From Brachypterus glaber (lineage: Eukaryota > Arthropoda > Insecta > Coleoptera > Kateretidae), in assembly GCA_958510825.1 (NCBI GenBank), contig OY294049.1:9424001-9488000 (forward strand): a stretch of DNA of 64,000 nucleotides, read 5' to 3'. Under the pieces are notes generated by a model, which worked only from the letters and a program-made list of their open reading frames with translations, did not search any database and was not told the DNA's origin. A program made the position numbers and the translations under genes. This document shows, piece after piece, positions 10,108-22,177 of the stretch. Each line of letters begins with the position of its first letter. The stretch's first letter is position 1.

Positions 10108-10980
10108 TCGGGCCTTTTAAAAGTAGGCAAAGTTTGACCTTGAACTGTGATGTTGACAGTTCCCTCGATTAGACTTGTCCAAAGGCCACCCATATCAAAT
10201 TACATACAACCTGTTCCAGAACTCGCATACAGAAATTTGAGGCTATATTAAAAACCCTATGGAAAATATGAAAAAAATGTCAAAAAAAATCAATCTTTGT
10301 TCAATTCAAAAATAAGAACGCTTTAAGCGGACCAATACTGTTGCTGATGTTAAATTACCTTTAAAAGTTGAATTTGTAGCTATGGAAGCAAATTTAATTA
10401 ATGCAAGTACATATTCTGTAGGTTGACATGGTGATTAATTGACATAAATATTTATTAATGTCAAAAAAACACCACCGGATGGAGTGACCCTATAAAAATA
10501 GAATATTTGATAGCCTCTGTCTGTTTTGTCAAAATATAATAACCTAAAAAGATTCTAAAGTTGAAAGTCTTAAACAATGCACGCGTCAACAATTAAAATG
10601 CAACCATAGTTACTAATAAGTAGGGAAAAACTAATTTGTAGGTAATGTAACATCAGCAACACGATTGGTTAGATTAAATAGCTTCCTTTTTAATTAGTAT
10701 TGAAGATGGATTTTTTTTTTAATTTTTTTCATATTTTCCAGAGGGTTTTCAATATATAATTTCTGTACGAGAGTTCTGGAAAAGGCTGTATTTCTACTAG
10801 AGAGCTTGAATGTGACGTTTACTGTCACTTGGTTAGGACAGAAAACGTCACGTTAAGGCACTCTATTTCTACGTCAAGGCGTTTAAAAGTTGGTAGAATA
10901 TGACCTTGAACTGTAACTTTAACAGGAGCGTCGAGTGGTCTTGTTTCAAATGGCACCCATACCAAATTTCATGTTTCTAT
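10108..10980. repeat. Element with mixed inverted and direct repeats
   Basis: TTCCAGAACTCGCATACAGA ... GGAAAATATG at 10212-10272 is inverted at 10727-10790. Just outside, GACCTTGAACTGTGATG...GCCACCCATATCAAATT (10126-10200) recurs in direct orientation at 10902-10970 as GACCTTGAACTGTAACT...GGCACCCATACCAAATT. This points to a rearranged MITE pair. No coding region is evident. Confidence 0.55.
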
Positions 10981-10981
10981 T

Positions 10982-11455
10982 ACCACGTTTACATATCATT
11001 AAACTACCGTGGTTATAATTAACGTATTTCTTAATACGGTGGTCGAAATTGTAGTTAACTTAACTAGTTAAGTCGTGTATAAACGCATCTTATTACCTTA
11101 GTTATAAATCTGGATTTATAAATCTACTACTCTTGATTTGCTGGAGTAGATTTACAAATCCAGATTTAGAGTAATGTAAACGACGAAGATTTATAACTAC
11201 TGCTATTGCCAACCTAACACATTTTCCTAAGAAATACTTAACATTATTTTAAACAAAGCACTTAACATTTTTTACAATTTTATAAAATAAATAATTAAAA
11301 AACATTTTCTTCTTTACCCTATTCTTTAACTTTTGGCATCGCAAAATATAGAAAATATAACTTAGCGCAGTACGGTTGGTAATGCCTTCTAGACTTACTT
11401 TAGCCAGGAATTATACATTTTTGGAGTTATAAATCCCGTCATATGTAAACGCGTT
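10982..11455. repeat. MITE with ACGTTTACATATGA ends and inner hairpin
   Basis: CCACGTTTACATATCA (10984) is mirrored by TCATATGTAAACGCG near 11440. Within it, AAATCTGGATTTATAAATCT (11105) pairs with AGATTTACAAATCCAGATTT (11147), a hairpin with ~25-bp arms. Non-coding. Confidence 0.6.
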
Positions 11456-11464
11456 TAAACGGTT

Positions 11465-11625
11465 CAAAATAGTATATTCCGTAACAAGTGTAGAATGATG
11501 CATATTCCGAACGAGTGGGTGTTTGTCACCCGAGGCACGATAACGGCGAGGGGGACGGTCCACAAGTGAGGAATATCCATTCTACACGTGTTGCAGACTA
11601 TACTTTTTCTACGACTGAAGTTTTT
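11465..11625 (+). repeat. Dispersed repeat B, copy 1
   Basis: It ends CATTCTACACGTGTTGCAGA then CTATACTTTTTCTACGACTG. The segment at 12690-12858 ends almost identically and has a comparable GC-richer centre (CACCCGAGGCACGATAACGG here). Function unknown. Confidence 0.5.
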
Positions 11626-11989
11626 TTATACATTATTATTTTTAAAACCTGTTTTAGAAAGAACTCTTATACTGCACGGTAAAACATTAAACCAGTATAT
11701 TCATAACTTTTTTGAGATTTTGACAGTCTTAAAAAAGTGGAAGTTAAGTTCTGACCATTTCTTGTTTGGTATTTGTGATTATCTGTGTATTTGCAATAGT
11801 TTTTTTCATTTTGTTTTCTATAAACTAGACATTCCAGGATGTACGCACAAGGAAAAGTTAGGATCTTATTTTTATTTTTGATGAAAGAAATTTTGTAGTG
11901 AGCTCGGTAGTCTAAGCCATCTATGGTTATCAGTGCACGTCTTTGTAGGCCAAAAATTCTGTGGCACATCGCCCCTTGCCCCCAGGCGA

Positions 11990-12685
11990 GCATACATATG
12001 TCATCCTGGAGTGAAAGAGGGAGTGGTATATGGTTATCAATGTGGACTGAGAAACATGATTACCCAGAGTACGCAAACTAAAAATAGTCCTGCGTAATGA
12101 GTTTGCCAAGTATAACCTTAAACTGCCAATTTGCCAGTTATGTACGTTAGTTAATTGGTTGACACTTTGTGACCAGGAGGAGGGGGTAAAAAATGGAAAA
12201 AAGCATGATATACTTTATGGACGTCTCCCAATTTCACAGATCCGCCCTTGCTCTAAGATGTTTTGTCGTAGGTGGATTTATGGATGAAACGGTGTCCTGA
12301 AAGATCGACGCCCCGAGTAGTGGCCGACTCCAACTAACCTTTACTGAATCAGCAAGTTATCGAGGGTAATACCATAGGACGTTCTGTTTTATCCGTTTGA
12401 ACGAAAACAGATAATAGTCTCAACTGGTGAACCTTTTTAAAAGCATATTTTCTCTTGACTGAATTTTACTAAAACTTGTTACATGAAGAACTATATTCTT
12501 CAAATTTATGTTGTTATTGAGTTTTCTAAAAATATAATCGTTTAAGTCAGTTTTTTTAACAAAAACAACGAATTCAATACCTAAATACCTGTGTCCTTAG
12601 TAAGAACTTATTACCGTATTCTTAAGTCAACATTTAATGTTGATTTAAGAATAATTTATTAGGCTATAGATTAAAAAAAAAAAAA
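11990..12685. other. Unassigned spacer
   Basis: Slightly less AT-rich than the surroundings around 12150-12400. I see no domain-bearing frame or repeat termini. Confidence 0.4.
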
Positions 12686-12689
12686 AATT

Positions 12690-12858
12690 TTCATGAGAAA
12701 ATTTAGAATAGTATGTATATTCTATAACTAGTATGGAATACACAGTATTTCGCGCAAGCGGAAAGTTTGTCATATGAGCCGGCACGCGAGTATGACGGTC
12801 CCGCGAGCGCGGAATGACTATTTCATACGTGTTGTAGACTATACTTTTTCTTCGACTG
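12690..12858 (+). repeat. Dispersed repeat B, copy 2
   Basis: It shares TACGTGTTGTAGACTATACT then TTTTCTTCGACTG with copy 1. The inner part contains GCGCAAGCGG, CCGGCACGCGAG and CCCGCGAGCGCGG, a notable GC-rich block with self-complementary pieces. Confidence 0.5.
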
Positions 12859-12869
12859 CAAATATGAAA

Positions 12870-14020
12870 CACTGTATGGCTTTAAACTGCGGACAAGGTT
12901 AAAAACAATGTTTTTTAAACTCGACATTGTAAATGCAACAAAACACATATTTTTAAATAAAGTAATTAATGTTATTTAATAATTTTATCAAATCAGTAAC
13001 TTTAGCACACATTTACAAATTATAATACTAAAATTAAAGGTTATGTCAGATTGTTGTGACATATATCAGGTTTAAATATTTAACAATAGATGGAGCAGCG
13101 TTAATTTTTTGTTCTAAATTGATAAAAAACTGGTCAAATATTAAGAAAAGCTAATAAACATTATGTAATTTTAACTCAAAACTTTAAATTGCATTATATT
13201 ATTCAATATTTCATGATAAAATATATATATTTTTGCTAATTTTGCTACAGTTTTCTTTACTTTTATAAACAAGAGAAGGCACTACATGTGCTCATTCTAA
13301 CACTTGATATGGAATATTCATACCGTATCTAGAGCTAGAATGGATTCATTCTGCGTTTGAAAAGTGTGTGTAATTGCTTACATTCTAGGATTTATCCTCT
13401 ACCCTTATCGTTTTTAATAATAATAATAATAATAATAATTCTAAACCAGTCGTAGAAAAATATATATTCTTTTCGTTATAAAAATCATATATTGTCTAGA
13501 GCACTAGCCAGGTATACCTATAGGTTTCTTAGGGTGCACTATGGTCCGGGAAGCCCTCATTTTTGGCATTAATTAAAACTAATACTTAAAAACTATGTCT
13601 TTATAATTGTGGATAGTTAAACTATGTTTACCATAAATATGAAATAAATTTACTAAGTACTTTATGCCTGAGACTGATTCAAACTTAAAAATTATTTTAA
13701 AAATTTGGTTTAAACTTTCTTTTTGTTGTACACCATTATATGCACTATAATTTATCGCAATATATATAAAAAGGGATTTGTGTACTTAATTCTTAGGCTA
13801 TTTCTGTATTGATCTTTGGACTTTTTAACTTTGACATACTTCCGTTTAAAAGTTCGCCGAAGTTCCACAGGATTTTTTTGATTTTCTGCACCAAACTGTA
13901 GCTTAAGGTATGCTGGTTCTAAAAAAGTGGTGGCTTTTTATCGATTTTTTGATTTCCTCAAGAAAAAAAAAAATAATAAGTAAAATAATGCAGAGCTGAA
14001 CATTAAAAAAATGGACTATG
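12870..14020. other. AT-rich spacer with an (AAT)8 microsatellite
   Basis: The only feature I can support is the (AAT)n run at about 13417-13440. No gene is apparent. Confidence 0.5.
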
Positions 14021-14024
14021 CATT

Positions 14025-14405
14025 TATCGGAAATTTTTCGAACGGGAGGTCGTAGAAACTTGAAATTTTGTAAGTAGGGGTACAAGGACAAACGAAAATC
14101 AACAAAACTAAAAAAACAAGATGTCGGACCTGTCAAAGTGACATTTTTCGAACTGGAGGTCGTAGAAACTTGAAGTTCGGTATACAGGGGTACAATGAAA
14201 AACAAAAATCAACACAACAAAAAAACAAGATGACCGACCTGTCAATATCATATCTTCCGAACGGGAGATCATAGGAACTTGAAAGTGGGTACGTAGGATA
14301 TATATAGTATATAATGACAAACAAAAAAAAAACAAGATGGACGACTTGTACACGTAATATCTTTAGAACGGGAGGTCGTAGAAACATTAAATTTGGTATG
14401 TAGGT
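14025..14405 (+). repeat. Four-copy ~110-bp tandem repeat
   Basis: CGAACGGGAGGTCGTAGAAA recurs with changes at about 14039, 14150, 14259 and 14366 (periods about 110, 109 and 107). Each is followed by CTTGAAATT...GTACAATGACAAAC...AACAAGATG...CGACCTGTCA. Overlapping minus-strand frames (14501-13903) arise from this repeat and have no recognisable domain. Confidence 0.8.
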
Positions 14406-14409
14406 AATT

Positions 14410-15575
14410 GATAACAATTTATAATTGCTAAAATAATAAAAACTAGATAAAGCCGTAATTAAAAAAATATATTCATGTGCAAAACAATAAAAAATTGTCA
14501 AAGTTTTAAATTTAAGGATTATTCACCCCATTTTGAATACGGCATTTTATATATTTTTTTATTATTGTCAAATTGAATTTAAGCAACACAAAAAAGCACA
14601 TTACCAATTAAACTTTATTTATAAATTTAACTATTATAGAGGCTATACTGGACCCTCCATTTTGAATTTTTAAATTTTAATGCCATATTCGGTTTAAGCG
14701 TTCCCAAAGACCCAACTACACCAAATTTTAAACCTGTAGCGTAAACAACTCAATTAATGACATTTTTGCGTATTGCCCTGATCATAGTGGGGTGGGTGGG
14801 TAGGTAGTTTACGCACTACACACTTCTACACTACTACACACTAAAATAATTAAGTCTTAAATATTTACTAAGAAATACTTGCAAGCTGCCTTCTAGCCTA
14901 ACAAACCTGCCTATCTGTTGCTCTGATATTAAATTAAGTCAACTATTTTCCAATCAGAAATCTATACAAAAGAGATGGTATCGCCTTCCTACACTGATTG
15001 TACATTAAATATCATTGCAGACAGGGACATGTTGCGGGATAATTATCGATACTGTATAAATTAAGGCTATCTAAACTCTTTCTAGGGAGACCTTACTAGT
15101 GGCGGATTCACGAGGGAGTTAATTACCCCCCAGGGTAAAACTCTGGAGTAAAATTCGTAAAAAATTTCACCTGCGGCAGTTTCTTGTATTTTTGTGAATT
15201 TTTAAATTTAATTAATTGTAATTTTAAAGACTGGTTTATAATTAAAATAGACCGCCGAATTTTTTAAAATCTTCGCCTGCGGTGCTATCTAGCAGGCTAG
15301 AGCTTTTATACATTATTTCTTAATTTAAGAATATAAAAGTTTTTGGATTTTAGCATCACATTGTTATATATTACGTTCTTATGCGAGCCTGTGGAGCCTG
15401 AGAACTCTTCGGATTTGTATGTGGGTTCCTACTGGGAGTTCACAACCAAAATTTCAAAACGTTATAAATTATTTCTTCTATTTGTCGTTTTTTCGTCTAA
15501 TTTGCTTGAACTATTTATAACGAAGGATCTTAAAAATATCTGAATTAATCCGTTTATTTAGATGTTCTAGGAATG
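14410..15575. other. Unassigned spacer
   Basis: No supported gene or repeat. A short plus frame at 15343-15543 has no family signature. Confidence 0.4.
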
Positions 15576-15580
15576 TCGTA

Positions 15581-15791
15581 CACACAGAAAAATATTGTCT
15601 AAAATCAAGAATATGCTGATTTGTATATAACAAAGAGAATATATTCTTCTTTTATGCATACTATATTCTTATCCTTTCATATTTGAAGCAGAATTTTGCT
15701 TTAAAGGAGAACATATTCTCGTTTGGACTTTTATTCTCTTCGTTATATCCAAATCACGCAGTCTTGATTTAAGACAATATTTTTCTGTGTG
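15581..15791. repeat. TA-flanked MITE, 211 bp
   Basis: It begins CACACAGAAAAATATTGTCT and ends AGACAATATTTTTCTGTGTG, perfect terminal inverted repeats of about 20 bp. TA occurs at 15579-15580 and 15792-15793. The inner halves are also roughly palindromic (CAAGAATAT...). A Tc1/mariner-type target duplication is likely; the autonomous partner is unknown. Confidence 0.85.
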
Positions 15792-16009
15792 TATAGTAGG
15801 AATTAAATTATCATAAAATATTTTTAAACTCCCAGTCTGGGAGCCCCAGGTCTATATTCAGTGGGAATAAATTTAAAAATTCATTAAAAGTTTTGTAATT
15901 TAATATTTCTAGTTCTGCTTAATATTTTCAACAGTAATTACACGGGTATTTCTCAATTAAGGCAAAAGTGGCCCAAGACTTTTTTTAGACGAAAAAGTGG
16001 TAAGGGTTA

Positions 16010-16425
16010 AATGTATTAAATGCTGTAGAGGGTCGCATTATTATACTATTCACAGAGCAAGCGCTAGAATAGTATTATACTGTAGTTTCAAATTTCCAAA
16101 ATCGCCAAAAAAACGTTCTATACAAAAAAAATTCTTGGATAAAAATGTATTTTATGAAAAAATAAGAAATTTTGAAAAAGTCCGTTCGTCCGTCTGTCCG
16201 TTCGTCTGATGTCTGGTTTTTTGTGGACACGATAACTCAAGAACGAATAATCCGATCCACTCGAAATTTTTAGTTCTATTAGGGAAAGATCCCTTTTTGT
16301 TTTTTAAAGTAATCCCATCAAAAACAAAAAACTTATGGGGGTTAAACTTGTAACAAAGTGAAAAAACCATTTTAATTTTCGTTTTTCGAAAAATATATAT
16401 ATATTTGTTTTTTTTTTTGTTTTTA
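16010..16425 (+). repeat. Dispersed repeat C, copy 1
   Basis: It contains ATTCACAGAGCAAGCGCTAG, a GTCCGTTCGTCCGTCTGTCC run, CACGATAACTCAAGAACGAA then TAATCCGATC, and AAAGATCCC...GGGGGTTAAACTT. The same modules occur inverted at 60520-60865. A chance plus frame (15997-16209) lies in it. Widespread unclassified repeat. Confidence 0.65.
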
Positions 16426-16431
16426 ACATCG

Positions 16432-17620
16432 ACGGTTAGGGAGATCCCCTGCGGCACCCCACAAGGTTCTATACTCTCCCCACTTCTGTTTGCCATATTC
16501 GCAAACGACTTGAAAGACTTTCTGTTAAAACTTGTTAATGATGTTCAACGGAATAATATAAAAATAACACAGTTCGTAGATGATACATCTGTCATCATAA
16601 CAGCAAGTCTGTTAAGGAAGCTGTGGAACTGGCGAGCATCATCCCGGACACCATTCATAAAATCATATAGGCCTCATGAGAGCATCATGTTATGATTTCC
16701 ACGTTTTGTACTCATACGAACATCATGATGAGCACATCTCATGATTTTGTTATCATGTTGTGAGTTTGTTATGAGGTGTATACATTTAACGTTAAATCAT
16801 TAAATGATGTCATAATGATTTCCACGTGAAATAGCAAATGTTGCCCGGGACTCGATTGAGAATGATTGCCGAATAGTACAGGCTCCTGTAATATTTCAAT
16901 TTCAGTGCACTTGACAGCGCTATGCGATAGGTGGCGCCACATGTTATTTTCTACCACTAAACGAATAAAGGAATACTAGTATTAAAATGTAGCCGTCTTT
17001 ATAAGGATATACTACTGGTAATAACTAGTAATTAACTTACTGATCAGCTAATTCGATACACATTATCGGATTGGTATGGTGAGCCGTAGATATCTGGAGG
17101 CTTTAGTCTAGAGGAATTAGTGCCCCCAGTCACCTTGGAACGTTCCCACTGGGAAGTTCCCAGTGGGAAAATCCCGGTGTCCTCAAGTTGTTGAAAATGG
17201 ATTTATGTGAGGGTGTATGTCTAGGGGGGGTTGATTTTTTCGTTATTTTTTTGGTATCTCTTCGCGTTTTCAAGATATGAGCAAAAAGGTGTGTTTCTTT
17301 TTTTTTTAATTTTAAATTTCGCTGTCAATTTAAATTTCGCGGTTAATTTAAAATTTGCGCATTCCGTAGACCGCTGCTAGATCTTCATGACATGATCTCG
17401 TAATGACTTTACAATGAGGAGTCATCTGTGAACTCGGAGAAAATCATTACATGATGTCATAATGACTTCCACGTGAAATAGCAAATGTTGTCCGGGATTG
17501 TGGAGGGTGTAGCCCAGTGGTGCTGCCGCAACGGACTACTCCTTAACCAAAATAAAACTAAACTTGTTCATTACAAATTATCTAAAAAAGATTATAGCTT
17601 GCTTGTGAGAATGGTGGTCG
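16432..17620 (+). pseudogene. LINE reverse transcriptase fragment, split by a MITE
   Basis: REIPCGTPQGSILSPLLFAI then FANDL (16439-16515) is RT motif B. QFVDDTSVII (16573-16602) is the catalytic motif C (F/YxDD). The frame then shifts by +1 to SVKEAVELAS and is cut at 16643. Downstream of the insertion, IVEGVAQWCC then RNGLLLNQNKTKLVHY (17498-17572) is the motif D region of the same protein. The 5' end stops abruptly at repeat C. It is a Jockey/R1/CR1-type fragment disabled by truncation, frameshift and insertion. Confidence 0.85.
16643..17496. mobile_element. 854-bp MITE with CCCGGACA ends
   Basis: The left end CCCGGACACCATT and the right end AATGTTGTCCGGG are inverted copies. AT adjoins each side. 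It interrupts an RT gene precisely between consecutive codons of the RT fold. A ~57-bp block (ATGATGTCATAATGA...CCACGTGAAATAGCAAATG) is present in direct orientation at 16800 and 17447, so it may be two nested or fused copies. No transposase inside. Confidence 0.8.
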
Positions 17621-17798
17621 GTCCCTGAAGCAGAATTCCGAAACTGTGTTCCTAGGAACTCGCATCTCGGAGACAATTGCACGGAACAGTCATACTAATA
17701 TGATTGCAAAAAAGATTTGTTCAGCAAATTAATCTAAAAAAATATAGTAAGAGTCCCTCTTAATTTTTTACAACGCGTTAATAAAATAAAAACTTTTA

Positions 17799-17847
<49 letters not shown>

Positions 17848-17869
17848 CTTTATTTCCATAGACAAAAAA

Positions 17870-17985
17870 GTATCGGACACGTCAAAAATATATATACACA
17901 CACATATATACACACATATACATATATATATATATACATATATATATATACACATATAAAATACACACATGTAAATAAATAATTT
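17870..17985. repeat. TA/CA dinucleotide-rich stretch
   Basis: Alternating ATATAC/ACACAC runs lie in the 3' UTR of the LINE, next to the (ATT)n tail. They explain the low-complexity minus frame at 17970-17734, which is not a gene. Confidence 0.8.
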
Positions 17986-18020
17986 ATAAATAATTTATCA
18001 CAGATTTAAAATTCACAGAA

Positions 18021-20904
18021 TTAAAATTTTTTGCTCAAATATTCTGGAATTGAATAAAAACAATTTAATTGAAAAAAAACTTTAACTCTTGATTTAAATT
18101 GTTTGAGGCTGTTTGTATTCTTAATCTCATTTGGAAGATTTTCAAATAATCTGATAGACATCATTTTAGTCCCATCCTTAACCTGTGCATAATTGTAAGC
18201 TGGCACGTAAAGATTTGTAGCATTTCTTGTACAATACTGATTTATGTCACCAACAGTGACAAATGAATTTAAATTGTTCTTAACATAGATAACACATTGA
18301 TACATAAACATACTGTAGACAGTCATTATGCGCTTTTCCACAAAAATATCTCTACAAGTAGAATTATAAGATAAACCAAAAATGAAACGTATAATTCTTT
18401 TCTGCATAATAAGAACCCTTTCCACCTCAGAACTGCACCCCCAACACAGAATACCGTAAGAAATGACAGAGTTTATGCAAGCATAGTAATATTTTAAAAG
18501 TGTGGATGTGCTTACGGTCCTTCTGAGCTGAAGGATGCAGAAACTCTTTGTGGCCAGGGTTTTCAGAACACTTTCAACATGTCTTCTCCAGGATAAAGTT
18601 TCATCCATGAAAACGCCGAGAAACTTGCAATCACCATCCTGCATGATGGATTTACCATTTGAACGTACCAAAATGCTGGAATTTTGTACAACCATTTTGG
18701 GATGAAACATAATTAGTTTTGTCTTGTCAGTATTCAAAATAAGACCATTTTTGAGACCCCATTCCTGCATTTTAAAGATACATTCATTTAGTTTTAAGCT
18801 GAGAGTTTCAATATCCTTAGCAGACACCACTTCAGAGGTATCATCAGCAAAAAGTGTAAGCAAGCTCTCGTCTTCCGAATCAAGACACAGATCATTTATA
18901 AAGATTATAAACAAAATGGGACCAAGAATACTGCCTTGTGGGACTCCTGTCTCACATGGTAAAAGTCGAGAAAATACATGACCCTTTCCATCTGAGACTC
19001 TAACAGTCTGGTACCTCCCAGCCAGATATGACTTCAACCACTCTAGTGCTGCACCTCTTATGCCATAATCATAAAGCTTCTGCAACAATAACTTGTGGTT
19101 TATTGTGTCAAAAGCTCTGCTTAAGTCATAAAACAAACCACAAGTTTTTAGTTTGTTGTCGAAGTTATTTAGAATACGGTCATAGAGGGAAAATATAGCG
19201 TCTTGGGTAGATTTACCTTTGGTGAAGCCAAACTGCCTGGAAGTTAACAGACTGAAAGTAGCCATAAAGGATACAAGCCTAAGATAGAAAGCCTTCTCAA
19301 AGATTTTGGAAAACACGGATAGCAACGCCACTGGTCTATAGTTTTGTAAACTATCCGGGTCTCCTTTTTTATGTATTGCAACAACAACAGCCGTTTTTAG
19401 TTCCTTGGGAAAATACCCTAAAGCAAAAGAACTATTTATTAGATGCGTCAAAAGCTGTGTTGCCACTTCTCTCACCATGGAGCAAGGAATGCCATCCAAA
19501 CCACAGGACTTTTTCTTTGTTGTAGACACAATAATATCAAACACTTCCCTTGGAGTAACTGGATCTAAAAAAATTGAATTAACATTCTTTTGTATGTTAG
19601 GTGGGGGAAGGTCATTTTTTGCCTTACTAGATATTATGGATTTAACAGACTCAATAAAATATTCATTTAAGGAGTCAGCCATTTTATCTGCACTCATAGG
19701 TTCATTTTGACTGTTTAATATTTTGGGTTGGTTTATCCTTTTAGCCTTTAAATTACAATTTTGCTTTATGATATTCCAAGCCGCTTGACTTTTATTATCT
19801 GCATTATTTAATATGCTGTCAAAATAGTTTTTTTTAGCCAAAGAAATATTTGTTTCGTGTTTTTTTAATAGTTTATCATAAAACTCATGCATAAGCGGAT
19901 CATTTGAAGATTTACAAGAACGAAAAATATCCCTGACAAATATTCCCTCATTTATAATCTTATCTGTAATCCATGGATTTGATCTGTGTCTTAATTTTTG
20001 TTTGACACTCACCACTGGAAAAGCCATGTCAAAAAGTGAACCAAATTTTCTTAGAAAAAAAGAAAACTTATCTTCACCATCTGAATTATACATCTCACTC
20101 CAAGACTCTTTTTCCAATAATAATTTAAAATTTGCTTTTTTATTTTTACTAAAAACCCTTTTTTTGGTTTCTTGAGATACCTTTGTAAAATTTGTACCCA
20201 GAAGATTTACAATCTGCGCACAATGATCTGAGTACCCAAAACCAATAGTTTCTGCCGCAATGTTATCCACGTTTATATTAGTAAAGATATTGTCCAAGAG
20301 TGTACCAGACACAGGACGTGATATATCAAAAAGGCACTGATTGTACCCAAATGTTGACATTAAATTCAGTATTTTACAAGTATTTGCATTTGTTGGCTCT
20401 AAAAAGTTATAGTTAAAATCAGCACAGACAAAACATGGGCCCCTGACATCCATCAAACGATTTAAAACCTGTTCCAATGAGCTCAAAAAGAATTCATGGT
20501 TCATCTTTTTGTTTATAGAAGTCCTGTATAAGGCACTTACATAGAAATTAGAATTTTCATGCTTAATACTTACACAAACAGCCTCAAACAACTTATCTTT
20601 CTTATCAATCTTATCTAGGACAATCTCCTTGAAACTGATATCTTCTCGAACAAGGATTAGAACTCCCCCTCCACCCTGTTCCTGTCGACTATAAATACTA
20701 GCTAACGTATAGTTGTGGAAAACTAAAGAGCCTGCTTCTTCATTAGTAATTCTTGATTCTGTAATGCACACAACTTCAGGATACTTTTGAATTTGCAGGA
20801 AAACATTTAGCTTATCAACTTTATATCGTAGGCTACGTATGTTTAAATTGACTATTCTAAAACCAACATTTCTATTTGAAATCGAGTCAATTAAGAGTTT
20901 TTCT
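18021..20904 (-). CDS. LINE ORF2: endonuclease-reverse transcriptase
   Basis: Predicted to nick the target DNA and prime reverse transcription of the LINE RNA. The apurinic-like endonuclease is at the N-terminus: NLNIRSLRYK lies upstream of any start codon, then CITESRI (catalytic Glu), CADFNYNF and YSDHCAQIV (Asp-His). RT follows: RPVALLSVFSKIFEKAF, YDLSRAFDTINHKLLL (motif A), GVPQGSILGPILFIIF (motif B), LTLFADDTSEVV (motif C), NGLILNTDKTKLIMF (D) and KFLGVFMDETLSW (E). The open frame has no stop from about 20904 to 18021. The codon at 20771 is GTG within the EN domain, not a plausible start, and no in-frame ATG occurs between the ORF1 stop (20903) and it. Translation may therefore depend on frameshifting or reinitiation at the ORF1 end. 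RT residues look complete. Confidence 0.9.
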
Positions 20905-21891
20905 ACTTGAGGCTTTGTCTGAATTTCTTGAACAGAAAAGGAGATATTTCAATACCAGTTTGCCAGGAGCTGGGGTCCAACATAACATTTTCTAGGTCCT
21001 TATTGTATCCTATTTTAAAAGAGTTAAAATATCCAAGATTTTTAACCTTTTCAACTACAAAAACATTTTCGGGACACAGGTTTTTAAGGTATTCTTGTAG
21101 GTTTTCAGCAGTGTACGTAGTCTTAAATTTTGAGGCAAAAATCCAAGATTTCTTGTCCACCGACACATTTTCATGAAATGCACTGTTTGTTCCCGTTATA
21201 ATTTTCTTTCTACGGTTGTTTTTGTACTTCACAACTGTCCATTTCTGAGAGCTATTTCCTTCCACAACAACATTTTTGACGGTTGAATTTTGTGCTAAAC
21301 TCACTGCGTTTGAAACGTCAGAAATTGTTATTTTTGAGGTTATGTCAGTATTTGTATTTTGAGTTGCCTGGCTGGCAGGGGCAACTTGATTTACTGAACT
21401 AGAGGTGGTTTTTTGAACAATCTTCCTTTCTTGGTTCTTGTTTGGCTTCTCACCACCAGGTAGTGCGGGTTTTAATTGTTTTGAATGTTTATCATTCGGT
21501 GTTTTTTCATTCGGTGTTTTTTGATTACTTTTCAGGAGTTTTACATGATCTTGTAATAGGGATATTTGATCACGTAAATCCTGTATTGTGACATCTTTTT
21601 GTTTCACAATTTCCTTAAGATATCGTATTTTCACAATATTTACATCTTCTTCGCACGCACTTGTGAACGATAATTCCATAGAACGCACTGTTTGATTTAG
21701 ATCGTCGACGATTTCACCCTCACAGCAGTTTTACCATCCGCGTACTGGACTACGTTTTTTAGCAAAGCAACACAACTGGGGTGACTATAACTATCACATT
21801 TTACACAAATAAGGCCGGTTAAGCACTTTTTTCTGCATCTTTTGCAAGGTTTATTAGGAGCGTTTTCACTGACGTTACTGCCGTCCGCCAT
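20903..21891 (-). pseudogene. LINE ORF1 (PHD-like finger, coiled coil), frameshifted
   Basis: ORF1 proteins of CR1-type LINEs bind the element RNA. Translation would start at ATG 21891 (AAAAAG-ATGGCGGACGGC): MADGSNVSENAPNKPCKRCR..., then CLTGLICVKCDSYSHPSCV, a Cys/His PHD-like finger. The frame ends at 21697, but the next frame (to 20903) continues with EIVDDLNQTVRSMEL and then a coiled coil (KIRYLKEIVKQKDVTIQDLR, SLLQDHVKLL). A basic/Thr-rich linker and a compact C-terminal domain ending SPFLFKKFRQSLK follow. A 1-nt indel near 21700-21715 joins the two. The rest is uninterrupted, so the break is recent. Confidence 0.8.
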
Positions 21892-22177
21892 CTTTTTTCT
21901 CAAAATGGCCAAAATACAAGTTACCACTTCTGTACTTAGCACGGCAGTATTAATGTCAAAAGTTGAAATTTGTAAACTAGTGCCATTGTTGATATAACAC
22001 TATACTGGAAACACTATTATAAAATTTTTATTATAATTTAATTTAATTTTTCCTGCGTTACTACTTTTGAACTATCTTATTTCCCTCAGGACTTGTGTCA
22101 ACAATTCTTTATTAAATTGTAAGTTCACAGTCGCTGAGATTTGAAATACATCACAAAGAAATCGATTGGTAAATTAT

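Larger units (their letters stand above)
17804..21990 (-). mobile_element. CR1/Jockey-type LINE, nearly full length
   Basis: Minus-strand order is 5' UTR (to about 21892), ORF1 (PHD-like zinc finger, coiled coil, basic domain), ORF2 (endonuclease-RT), 3' UTR and a terminal AATAAAGATTATT then (ATT)n tail at 17804-17850. The ORF1 zinc finger plus EN-RT ORF2 is typical of CR1-like LINEs. ORF2 is intact over more than 900 residues, so the copy is fairly young, but ORF1 carries a frameshift. Confidence 0.85.

Noticed and set aside
13903..14501. Three overlapping minus-strand frames of 81-122 aa
   Set aside because: They follow the 110-bp tandem repeat, are Phe/Tyr-rich and show no domain.
17734..17970. 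Ile-rich minus-strand open frame
   Set aside because: Arises from (ATT)n and TA/CA repeats in the LINE 3' UTR.
20771..20771. Start of LINE ORF2 at this position
   Set aside because: The codon is GTG inside the endonuclease domain; homologous sequence continues upstream in frame.
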